Source: Lampris incognitus
Taxonomy: Eukaryota; Chordata; Actinopteri; Lampriformes; Lampridae
Length of the DNA stretch: 64,000 nucleotides
NCBI RefSeq assembly: GCF_029633865.1
Contig: NC_079211.1
Span: forward strand, 2,488,946-2,552,945
Reading direction: 5' to 3'
Under the pieces are notes generated by a model, which did not search any database, had not been told where the DNA came from, and worked only from the letters and a program-made list of their open reading frames with translations. Of this stretch, positions 54,568-64,000 are shown in pieces (the stretch's first letter is position 1; every line of letters starts with the position of its first letter). The translations under genes were made by a program, and so were the position numbers.

Positions 54568-55018
54568 TACTGCTGCTCCCGTTAGGGGGCGCCACAGCGG
54601 ATCATCCGTTTCCATCTCTTCCTGTCCTCTGCATCTTCCTCTGTCACACCAGCCACCTGCATGTCCTCCCTCACCACATCCATAAACCTCCTCTTTGGCC
54701 TTCCTCTTCTCCTCTTCCCTGGCAGCTCCATATTCAGCATCCTTCTCCCAGTATACCCAGCATCTCTCCTCCACACATGTCCACACCATCTCAATCTTGT
54801 CTCTCTTGCTTTGTCTCCAAACCGTCCAACCTGAGCTGTCCCTCTAATATACTCCTTCCTAATCCTGTCCTCCTTCATCACTCCCAGTGAAAATCTTATC
54901 ATCTTCATCTCTGCCACCTCCACCTCCTCCTGTCTTTTCATCAGTGCCACTGTCTCCAAATCATACAACATAGCTGGTCTCACTACCATCTTGTAAACCT
55001 TCCCTTTAACTCTTGATG
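54568..55018 (-). mobile_element. RTE-clade LINE 3' fragment
   Basis: The minus-strand frame 54989-54582 encodes MVVRPAMLYDLETVALMKRQ and RRDAGYTGRRMLNMELPGKR, ending CGAP stop. The 3' end is CGCCCCCTAACGGGAGCAGC plus a short (GTA)n. Confidence 0.85.
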
Positions 55019-55174
55019 TCCCCAGACCATGTGACTCCCTCCATCTTTCCTAAAAACATTAGGGCAGGATGGGTAACTATCATAATCCGAATGTGAGTGG
55101 TAACTACATCACGAGGAGAAAATATCATGACATTGTACTGATGTAGTAAATATGTAATAAATATCAGTCTGGGT

Positions 55175-55630
55175 GGGGCGTCTGGGTACCGTAGTGGTCT
55201 ATTCTGTTGCCTACCAACAAAGAGATCGCCGGATCGAATCCCCGTGTTACCTCCAACTTGGTCGGGCGTCCCTACAGACACAATTGGCCGTGTCTGTGGG
55301 TGGGAAGCCGGATGTGGGTATGTGTCCTGGTTGCTGCACTAGCGCCTCCTCTGGTCGGTCGGGGGCACCTGTTCAGGGGGGAGGGGGAACTGGGGGGAAT
55401 AGCGTGATCCACCCACGTGCTACGTCCCCCTGGTGAAACTCCTCACTGTCAGGTGAAAAGAAGCGGCTGGTGACTCCACATGTATGGGAGGAGGCATGTG
55501 ATAGTCTGCAGCCCTCCCCGGATCAGCAGAGGGGGTGGAGCAGCAGAGGGGGTGGAGCAGAGACCGGGACGGCTCGGAAGAGGGGGGTAATTAGCCAAGT
55601 ACAATTGGGGAGAAAAGGGAGGAAAAAACC
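55175..55630 (+). mobile_element. tRNA-SINE family 1, copy 4
   Basis: Full length with box A region TACCGTAGTGGTCTATT and box B CGGATCGAATCC. The flanking 12-bp repeat ATCAGTCTGGGT (55163-55174) / ATCAGCCTGGGT (55631-55642) has one difference. A local duplication of AGAGGGGGTGGAGCAG is near 55527-55560. Confidence 0.9.
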
Positions 55631-55642
55631 ATCAGCCTGGGT

Positions 55643-56585
55643 TGCTGAGCGGCAGGTTATATGTACATTAAACCACACAGGAGTGGTGACGTCAGCATTT
55701 TGACGTTTCATTTCATAAAAAAAACGTGATTATGACAAAAACCCCTTAAGTAAGAAGAAAGTTCAGTATTTTACAACCACAAGACCACATGAACTGTACA
55801 CGTAGAAAGACCAGATAAGCAAGACGACAGACAGCACGTCTGTGCACATGAATTCAGCGGCGTCACAGAGAGTCAGATGGAACAGAGCTCCTCTCATCCT
55901 CTCATCCTCTCATCCTCCCTTCCCTCCCTTCCCTCCCTTTTCTCACTAAATAAAATAAATAAAACCCCCCTTCCAAGCACCACCAGCGGCTGGTCCGTCT
56001 GAACGGGACCTCGCCTGCTCCCTCTCTCCACACTCTTTGGAAGACATGGGTGAACCTGCTCAACCAGCAGAAGTACAATTCAAATGACTGGAACAATGCG
56101 ACCCCTGCTCCGCAGACAAAAGAGCTCATTGTGTGGAGGAGATGCAGGATGCCGTCGCTCTGGGGGTCTGCACCTCCTCCACCAAACAAAGGACAAAGGA
56201 GTCCGACTCAAAGGGAGCAGATCTGCAGAATGACATCACTGTTCCAACACAGAGGACAGAAGTCTGCTTCACCGCCTTTCCCCTACCCCTGAGCTGTGTT
56301 TCTAGGCTTCGAAAAGGTCAAAGGTCACAGCCACAATGAGTCTGAAGGGTGACACCCTGCACTGGTTGTCAAGAACACTGGGCCTCATCAAGAGGAAGGT
56401 ACCCGCTGCCGTATTTCTCTTTAGCAGTCTCTAAGACCACAGCTGAAGAGCACCACCTTACTGTGGTGTCGTGTGCGATGCTGCTGTCACCGTTCTCATG
56501 ATGTCACACAATTTACACAACATCTCTGCTTCACCAGCTTTTCAATGGGACCAAATGACACCATTTGAAACACCCAATCAAAAAT
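55643..56585. other. Intron 1 sequence, nothing recognised
   Basis: It contains CTCATCCT and TTCCCTCCC short repeats at 55892-55937. Open frames at 55902-56339 do not resemble a family I know. Confidence 0.4.
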
Positions 56586-56592
56586 CTCCCTC

Positions 56593-57037
56593 AGCGGCAT
56601 CCGGGTAGTGTGGTGGTCTATTCCGTTGCCTACCAACATGGAGATCTCCGGATCGAATCCCCGTGTTGCCTCCGGCTTGGTCGGGCGTCCCTACAGACAC
56701 AGTTGGCCGTGTCTGCGGGTGGGAAGGTGGATGATGTGGGTATGTGTCCTGGCCGCTGCACTAGCGCCTCCTCTAGTCGGTCAGAGCGCCTGTTCGTGGG
56801 GGGGGGGGAACTGGGGGGAATAGCGTGATCCTCCCACGCGCAACCCCCCCCCCCCCGGTGAAACTCCTCACTGTCAGGTGAAACGAAGCGGCTGGTGACT
56901 CCACATGTATGGGAGGAGGCATGTGGTAGTCTGCAGCCCTCCCTGGATCAGCAGAGGGGGTGGAGCAGAGACCGGGACGGCTCGGAAGAGTAGGGTAATT
57001 GGATGGGTACAATTGGGGAGAAAAAGGGGGGGGGGAG
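56593..57037 (+). mobile_element. tRNA-SINE family 1, copy 5
   Basis: Head GGCATCCGGGTAGTGTGGTG, box B CGGATCGAATCCCC, same body and GGGGAGAAAAAGGGG end. CTCCCTC at 56586-56592 and 57038-57044 is a possible short duplication. Confidence 0.9.
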
Positions 57038-57340
57038 CTCCCTCGGGTGACGTCACACCAGGAACAATCAGCCCAGTTTATGCATAAAGGTGCCCATGCT
57101 GGGAGCAAGGTAGCCTCTGGTTGGACAGCCACTGTTTCTGTCAAGGATGGGGGGTGGAGCCAGTAGTACTGTCAGCCACTCAGAGTGGCAGTTCATGAAT
57201 AATGCTGTTGCTCTATTAATAACCACCATTAATAACATCAATAACACAATAAAATCATGAATAACATCGGTGCTGCGTCCTCACAGGGTACCGATGGAAA
57301 CTACCAAACCTGCTGTGGCGACCCTGAGAAACAGGGCACA

Positions 57341-57390
57341 AGCCGGAAGAAGAAGAAGAAGAAGAAGAAGAAGAAGAAGAAGAAGAAGAA
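57341..57390. repeat. (GAA)n microsatellite
   Basis: About 16 GAA/AAG triplets. Confidence 0.95.
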
Positions 57391-57593
57391 AAACCCTATT
57401 AATAACCGCCGGTCTGTCACATTACAGGTGGATATGGAGCAATGGAAAGCAAACAGCCTTTGGTGTTTTCCACACACGTGCAGTAGTTCTACTTACTCGT
57501 CAAGAAGTAGGACAGCAACTCTGCTTTCATACAGAGTTTCAAAATGGATGCCGCAGAAACACTCACGCTGCCTTTCATTCTCCAGTAGACTTC

Positions 57594-58075
57594 TTTCTTT
57601 TTCTTTTAAATGTATTTCTAGTTTCTCCCCTTATCCCACCCGATTAACCCAGCGGCATATGGCCGGAACTCTTGTGGAACAGCTCCCCTGGCTCACGTTT
57701 CCACAGGAAGGAGATAGTCGTAACACCAGCTTCCTTCAAGCTCGTGTCAGCTGCTCTCGCTAGTTTACACGCTGAAGCCTCCTCGCATGGATTGCATCAC
57801 CTTCAGGCCGCTAGGAGGCGTAGGTTGAACGCTTTCAGTTGCTTGGCTGCAGGCGCCCGGGTGGGCCAGAGGGGTCGCTGGAGAACGACGAGTCCCCGCA
57901 CACTACACTGATCTACACCCACTATCCCTCGGGTAAGGGTGGCCTAATGAAGGCCTTACCCCGTGGACGCTCTGGCTGTGACCGGTTACGGCGAGTCTGG
58001 GATTCGAACCTCCCAGCCAAGTGACGAGCGGGCTGCCAGAACGGCGGTTTATTCCGCTCGGCCACCAGAGCGGCT
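57594..58075 (-). mobile_element. SINE with type-II-tRNA-like head, 17-bp target duplication
   Basis: Flanked by a perfect ATTCTCCAGTAGACTTC at 57577-57593 and 58076-58092. On the minus strand the head (from 58075) has CTGGTGGCCGAGCGGAATAA (box A type), a long variable-arm-like stretch and GGAGGTTCGAATCCCAG (box B), as in Leu/Ser-type tRNAs. The 3' end is AAAAGAAAAAGAAAG. It is a different family from SINE families 1 and 2. Confidence 0.75.
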
Positions 58076-58092
58076 ATTCTCCAGTAGACTTC

Positions 58093-58336
58093 AAGCTCCA
58101 TAAACTTAAATACGCCGTTACCCAGAATGCTGTGTGCTACCGTCGTCTCTCTCCCCAACCAATCAGGGCCGCAGGGGGGCGTGGCTTCACTTCTGTGATT
58201 GATGGCGGATGCCAAGTGAGCGGCGCTTCGGGAACACTGCAGTGGTCTTTATGAATATTTCACCTGAACGCACAACACCGTAAGTGTAACCAAGACATTC
58301 ACTGGAAGCTCATTTACAAATGCAGGTGTAACCCAA

Positions 58337-58406
<70 letters not shown>

Positions 58407-59191
58407 AATGTGCATTCATATGTGACACCGATGCTGCAGCAGTCGGTCATAGTGGTGTTTTTATAAACTCACGTTGGTTTTTCATTGTCACATTCTCTCA
58501 GCGTTTGCTTTGCTGTGCGGTGGTGGAGCGCCTCCTGCTGGAAATCTGTGTAGGTTGCGTTGTAGGAAGTGACACGGCAGGAAACCACCGTGAAAAACAA
58601 GTGTACATTTACAAAAGGAACTCCAGTATGACAGACTGCTGTGTGTGAACCGCGGAGGGTCTGAGCCGGAAGGAGGGTTGTGGATTCATCCTCCACCAGT
58701 TACACTGACGTGACTGACGAGCTGGAGCTGAAGCGCAAATCACAACGACAAAACAACTATTATGGAAGCACAACGGCACATCACAAAACATAGTGACAAA
58801 TTGTGAACCAAATTAACTGACGAGAAAACACGATGACAAATTGGAAAGCACAACGGTACAATCTGTGACCCTTCACATTATGTGACCCTGGCCTTAAAAT
58901 GCACTATTTCAGCCGTCCCCCAGATGCTGATCCAGAGGTTAAGCCACCAGCCAGGTCAAACATAACGCAATGCCTCGTCTCAAAGTTCATGGCTGGGTGT
59001 AAGTGTACCGACGTGACCGCTGCGTCCTGTCTGAAACCACCTGCTTCGTAACCGGGCCACATCGTGGGACAGATGGCAGATTTCCGTTGAACACTGGAAT
59101 CCCTTTGTGTTTCCAGTGCGAAATATGTCCAGACAGCGAGGAGCCTTGGTAGGAGTAGCAGTTGGTTGGTTGTTTTTTTTCCGCTTCCGGT
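58093..59191. other. Intron 1 sequence; (CA)n
   Basis: A (CA)n of about 32 units at 58339-58404. Otherwise nothing recognised. Confidence 0.5.
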
Positions 59192-61172
59192 GTGGGAAGA
59201 TGGCGACACGAATTCACGTTTGAGGCGGCCTCACCCTGGACCGTCCATGCAGTGTCTTTCTCCATGTCTGCCTCTAAGTGTGTCTTCGTTCGCTGGCTGG
59301 GAGAGCTGGCGCTGGATCAGCTGGGAGAGCTTGGTCTGCCGCGTCCTGTGGGCCCAGGGACCACGGCCCTGCCTGGAGCTGTGCCCAAAGAGGAAACACC
59401 GAGGGCGGTCTGACAGGACTGGTCTGGCGGTCTGGCGGCGGCCTCACCTAGCCTTGACTGTGTTTTTAGTGTCGTCGTGTGGAGTGCGGGGAGGTGTGTC
59501 GAAGGTGTCTGGTTGGGCGAGCTGGCGCTGGATCGGCTGAGGGAGCCTGGTCTGCTGCATTCTGTGGGCCCAGGGACCACAGCCCTGACCGCAGCTGTGC
59601 TCGAAGAGGAAACACCGAGGGCGGTCTGACAAGACGCGGAAGCATGGGCTAAGCTAACATGGGCTAAGCTAACTGCTGGCCCATGTAGACCGGCAGTTCC
59701 GACAGTCATCCTGGCTGGTGTTCCTTCTCCTGGACAGTGATTCTTTTTGTTTAGTGTGGATATGTGTGTTAGTGTGGATATGTGTGTTAGTTTGGATATG
59801 TGTGTTAGTGTGGATATGTGTGTTAGTTTGGATATGTGTGTTAGTGTGGATATGTGTGTTAGTTTGGATATGTGTGTTAGTGTGGATATGTGTGTTAGTG
59901 TGGATATGTGTGTTAGTGTGGATATGTGTGTTAGTTTGGATATGTGTGTTAGTGTGGATATGTGTGTTAGTGTGGATATGTGTGTTAGTGTGGATATGTG
60001 TGTTAATGTGGATATGTGTGTGTGTGGATATGTGTGTTAGTGTGGATATGTGTGTTAGTGTGGATATGTGTGTTAGTGTGGATATGTGTGTTAATTTGGA
60101 TATGTGTGTTAGTGTGGATATGTGTGTTAGTTTGGATATGTGTGTTAGTGTGGGTATGTGTGTTAGTGTGGATATGTGTGTTAGTTTGGATATGTGTGTT
60201 AGTGTGGATATGTGTGTTAGTTTGGATATGTGTGTTAGTGTGGATATGTGTGTTAGTTTGGATATGTGTGTTAGTGTGGATATGTGTGTTAGTGTGGATA
60301 TGTGTGTTAGTTTGGATATGTGTGTTAGTGTGGATATGTGTGTTAGTGTGGATATGTGTGTTAGTGTGGATATGTGTGTTAATGTGGATATGTGTGTTAG
60401 TGTGGATATGTGTGTTAGTGTGGATATGTGTGTTAGTGTGGATATGTGTGTTAGTGTGGATATGTGTGTTAATTTGGATATGTGTGTTAGTGTGGATATG
60501 TGTGTTAGTTTGGATATGTGTGTTAGTGTGGATATGTGTGTTAGTTTGGATATGTGTGTTAGTGTGGATATGTGTGTTAGTGTGGATATGTGTGTTAGTG
60601 TGGATATGTGTGTTAATGTGGATATGTGTGTTAGTGTGGATATGTGTGTTAGTGTGGATATGTGTGTTAGTGTGGATATGTGTGTTAGTTTGGATATGTG
60701 TGTTAGTGTGGATATGTGTGTTAGTTTGGATATGTGTGTTAGTGTGGATATGTGTGTTAGTTTGGATATGTGTGTTAGTGTGGATATGTGTGTTAGTGTG
60801 GATATGTGTGTTAGTGTGGATATGTGTGTTAGTGTGGATATGTGTGTTAGTGTGGATATGTGTGTTAGTGTGGATATGTGTGTTAGTGTGGATATGTGTG
60901 TTAATTTGGATATGTGTGTTAGTGTGGATATGTGTGTTAGTTTGGATATGTGTGTTAGTGTGGATATGTGTGTTAGTTTGGATATGTGTGTTAGTGTGGA
61001 TATGTGTGTTAATTTGGATATGTGTGTTAATTTGGATAAATGTGTTCTAGTTTGGATAAATGTGTTCTTGTAGTTTTTGGATATGTGTTTTTGTCGTTGT
61101 GTTGCCCTGCTGTGGGCTGGCGGAAATAAAATGTTTCATTTCATGTGCGCCAGTGCAAGAAATGAAACGACA
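59192..61172 (+). mobile_element. Composite SVA-like retroelement, expanded-VNTR copy
   Basis: GTGTGGGAAGATGGCGACAC start, two related GC-rich modules (about 59215-59420 and 59430-59640, each with GGCCCAGGGACCAC and GGGCGGTCTGACA), GCTAAGCTAACATGGGCTAA, GTCATCCTGGCTGGTGTTCC, the 18-bp VNTR, then a tail with GCCCTGCTGTGGGCTGGCGG, AATAAA and GTGCGCCAGTGCA. The same order is found at 23935-24703. No ORF of its own. Confidence 0.65.
59755..61060. repeat. 18-bp minisatellite inside the composite retroelement
   Basis: About 71 units of GTGGATATGTGTGTTAGT/TTTGGATATGTGTGTTAG. Because 18 is a multiple of 3, all three plus frames stay open as six-residue repeats, so the 451- and 344-codon frames here are not genes. 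Confidence 0.95.
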
Positions 61173-61394
61173 AAGTGTCTCTGATTCTGAAGCGATGCCA
61201 CTGTGACTTCTAATTTGTTGTTGCGTTTTCTCTTGTTAATTTAAGTCGCCATTGTGTTTTCTTATGGTCCATTATGATTTCCTATTTATAGTGGTTATTT
61301 TCTGTATGCAGTTGTGTTTTTTGATTTGTTGTGATTTGAACTTCAGGGTCATCATAAGAAAAGCATGGATGACTGAAAATGCAAGGAACCTGTG

Positions 61395-62695
61395 GACTAC
61401 ATGAACTACATGTGGACTACATGAACTACCTGTGGACTACATGAACTACATGTGGACTACATGAACTACCTGTAGACTACATGAACTACCTGTGGACTAC
61501 ATGAACTACCTGTGGACTACATGAACTACATGTGGACTACATGAACTACCTGTAGACTACATGAACTACCTGTGGACTACATGAACTACCTGAGGACTAC
61601 ATGAACTACCGGTAGAGTAAAGGTACTACCTGTGGATTATATGAACTACCTGTGGACTACATGAACTACATGTGGACTACATGAACTACCTGAGGACCAT
61701 ATGAACTACCTGTGGACTACATGAACTACCTGTGGACTACATGAACTACCTGTGGACTACATGAACTACCTGAGGACCATATGAACTACCTGTGGACTAC
61801 ATGAACTACATGTGGACTACATGAACTACCTGAGGACCATATGAACTACCTGTGGACTACATGAACTACCTGTGGACTACATGAACTACCTGTGGACTAC
61901 ATGAGCACTGACGACTACATGAACTACCTGTGGACTACATGAACTACTTGTGGACTACATGAACTACCTGTGGACTACATGAACTACATGTGGACTACAT
62001 GAGCACTGACGACTACATGAACTACCTGTGGACTACATGAACTACCTGTGGACTACATGAACTACATGTGGACTACATGAACTACCTGTGGACTACATGA
62101 ACTACCTGAGGACTACATGAACTACCGGTAGACTAAAGGTACTACCTGTGCACTACATGAACAATGAGGACTACATGAACTACATGTGGACTACATGAAC
62201 TACCGGTAGACTAAAGGTACTACCTGTGCACTACATGAACACTGAGGACTACATGAACTACATGTGGACTACAGGAACTACCTGTAGACTAAAGGTACTA
62301 CCTGTGGACTACATGAACACTGAGGACTACATGAACTACATGTGGACTACATGAACTACCGGTAGACTAAAGGTACTACCTGTGGACTACATGAACACTG
62401 AGGACTACATGAACTACATGTGGACTACATGAACTACCTGAGGACTACATGAACTACCGGTAGACTAAAGGTACTACCTGTGCACTACATGAACACTGAG
62501 GACTACATGAACTACATGTGGACTACAGGAACACTGAGGACTACATGAACTACCTGTGGACTACAAGAACTGCATGTGGACTACATGAACTACCTGTGGA
62601 CTACATGAACTGCAAGTGGACTACATGAACTGCATGTGGACTACATGAACTGCATGTGGACTACATGAACTGCATGTGGACTACATGAACACTGA
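61395..62695. repeat. 20-bp minisatellite
   Basis: About 65 units of TGTGGACTACATGAACTACC. Variants (ACATGTGG, CGGTAGACTAAAGGTACTAC, GAACACTGAGGACTAC) recur as ~100-130-bp higher-order blocks between 62090 and 62560. Confidence 0.95.
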
Positions 62696-62934
62696 GGACG
62701 TCAGAAAACAAGGAACCATTCCTTCGAGCTCATCACAGAGGAGCAGCAGAGTCACACGTTTGTAACCAGAAAGTTCTGTATTATCAGGAAGTAGCAGCTG
62801 CAGATAATGGTGGCAGCTCTGGACCACCACACACACCAGTGATGGAAGAGGCCCACAGACCGCAGCACAGACACCTTCCCCCCAAACCACCGAGTAACAA
62901 CCAGCCAACAAGGAGGACGACTAGAGCACGACAA

Positions 62935-63265
62935 CTTATCAACCAGCACTGACCAGCCACTACAGCACACAACACACATCACACACACAACTTATCAACC
63001 AGCACTGACCAGCCACTACAGCAGACAACACACAACACACATCACAACTTATCAACCAGCACTGACCAGCCACTACAGCACACAACACACATCACACACA
63101 CAACTGATCAACCAGCACTGACCAGCCACTACCGCACACAACACACATCACACACACAACTTATCAACCAGCACTGACCAGCCACTACAACACACATCAC
63201 ACACACAACTTATCAACCAGCACTGACCAGCCACTACAGCAGACAACACACATCACACACACACC
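62935..63265. repeat. ~58-bp tandem repeat
   Basis: About five and a half units of ACTTATCAACCAGCACTGAC, CAGCCACTACAGCA and CACATCACACACACA. Confidence 0.9.
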
Positions 63266-63284
63266 TAGGGACAATTTACTACTG

Positions 63285-64000
63285 CTAATTCACCTGACCT
63301 ACATGTCTTTGAGTCACCTGACCTACATGTCTTTGAGTCACCTGACCTACATGTCTTTGAGTCACCTGACCTACATGTCTGAGTCACCTGACCTACATGT
63401 CTTTGAGTCACCTGATCTACATGTCTGAGTCACCTGACCTACATGTCTTTGAGTCACCTGACCTACATGTCTTTGAGTCACCTGACCTACATGTCTGAGT
63501 CACCTGACCTACATGTCTTTGAGTCACCTGACCTACATGTCTTTGAGTCACCTGACCTACATGTCTTTGAGTCACCTGACCTACATGTCTTTGATTCACC
63601 TGACCTACATGTCTTTGAGTTACCTGACCTACATGTCTGAGTCACCTGACCTACATGTCTTTGAGTCACCTGACCTACATGTCTGAGTCACCTGACCTAC
63701 ATGTCTTTGAGTCACCTGACCTACATGTCTTTGATTCACCTGACCTACATGTCTTTGAGTTACCTGACCTACATGTCTTTGAGTTACCTGACCTACATGT
63801 CTGAGTCACCTGACCTACATGTCTTTGAGTCACCTGACCTACATGTCTTTGATTCACCTGACCTACATGTCTGAGTCACCTGACCTACATGTCTGAGTCA
63901 CCTGACCTACATGTCTTTGAGTCACCTGACCTACATGTCTGAGTCACCTGACCTACATGTCTTTGAGTCACCTGACCTACATGTCTTTGATTCACCTGAC
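63285..64000. repeat. 22-24-bp minisatellite with TGAGTCA in most units
   Basis: About 31 units of TGAGTCACCTGACCTACATGTCTT (24 bp) or its 22-bp form without TT, continuing past the window edge. Most units contain TGAGTCA, CACCTG and TGACCT. Confidence 0.95.

Noticed and set aside
55902..56339. Overlapping ORFs of 68-95 codons
   Set aside because: No recognised domain, frames on both strands and no exon boundaries. Treated as intron sequence.
59718..61073. 451- and 344-codon plus-strand frames (MCVSVD / ICVLVW repeats)
   Set aside because: An 18-bp repeat keeps all frames open. It lies inside the VNTR of a composite retroelement.
61395..64000. Possible CRISPR-like regular repeats
   Set aside because: Units are contiguous, with variants rather than unique spacers, in a vertebrate genome. 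These are minisatellites.

Overview
The window looks like a teleost fish nuclear genome. It is dense in the transposon mix typical of ray-finned fish: L2-, I-, RTE- and R4/Rex6-type LINEs, Penelope-like elements, Tc1 elements with long inverted repeats, Ty3/gypsy, hAT and tRNA-headed SINEs. It also carries (AC)n microsatellites, several multi-kilobase minisatellites and one recognisable vertebrate gene. There is no prokaryote-style gene organisation. Nearly all long open frames are broken transposon ORFs or open minisatellites.

Layout. 1-2930: decayed L2-type LINE. 2931-6000: Penelope-like (PLE) copies A and B, a LINE remnant and a MITE candidate. 8165-12615: I-type LINE with PLE copy C nested inside, bounded by a 13-bp target duplication. 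13.5-20.5 kb: hAT remnants, a small LTR element with a tRNA-like LTR, and a gypsy pol split by a Tc1 element. 20.8-22 kb: SINE and an 18-bp minisatellite. 22330-29237 (minus): near full-length LINE holding at least five later insertions (TIR element, Helitron-like element, composite retroelement, PLE copy D, RTE). 29334-29936: solo-LTR candidate. 31960-35120: Rex6/R4-like LINE with a tRNA-like 5' end. 35161-36790: second Tc1 copy.

The only host gene seen is elovl6 (fatty-acid elongase, minus strand). Its last three coding exons are at 48881-48750, 48450-48299 and 39071-38629, and the splice phases join exactly. The first coding exon is not in the window, so 48882-64000 is probably its first intron. 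Intron 3 (9.2 kb) is filled with RTE LINEs, a third Tc1 element and a 3.1-kb 20-bp minisatellite. The presumed first intron holds another Rex6 copy, four tRNA-SINEs of one family, a SINE with a type-II-tRNA-like head, a composite VNTR retroelement, and three further minisatellites that run to the window edge.

Most notable: (1) a hammerhead-ribozyme-like core in the PLE copies, and 5'-inverted PLE insertions, one bounded by a perfect 14-bp target duplication; (2) a two-copy SVA-like composite retroelement (paired GC-rich module, VNTR, AATAAA tail), one copy of which has expanded its VNTR to about 1.3 kb; (3) a terminal minisatellite whose unit carries TGAGTCA plus an E-box.
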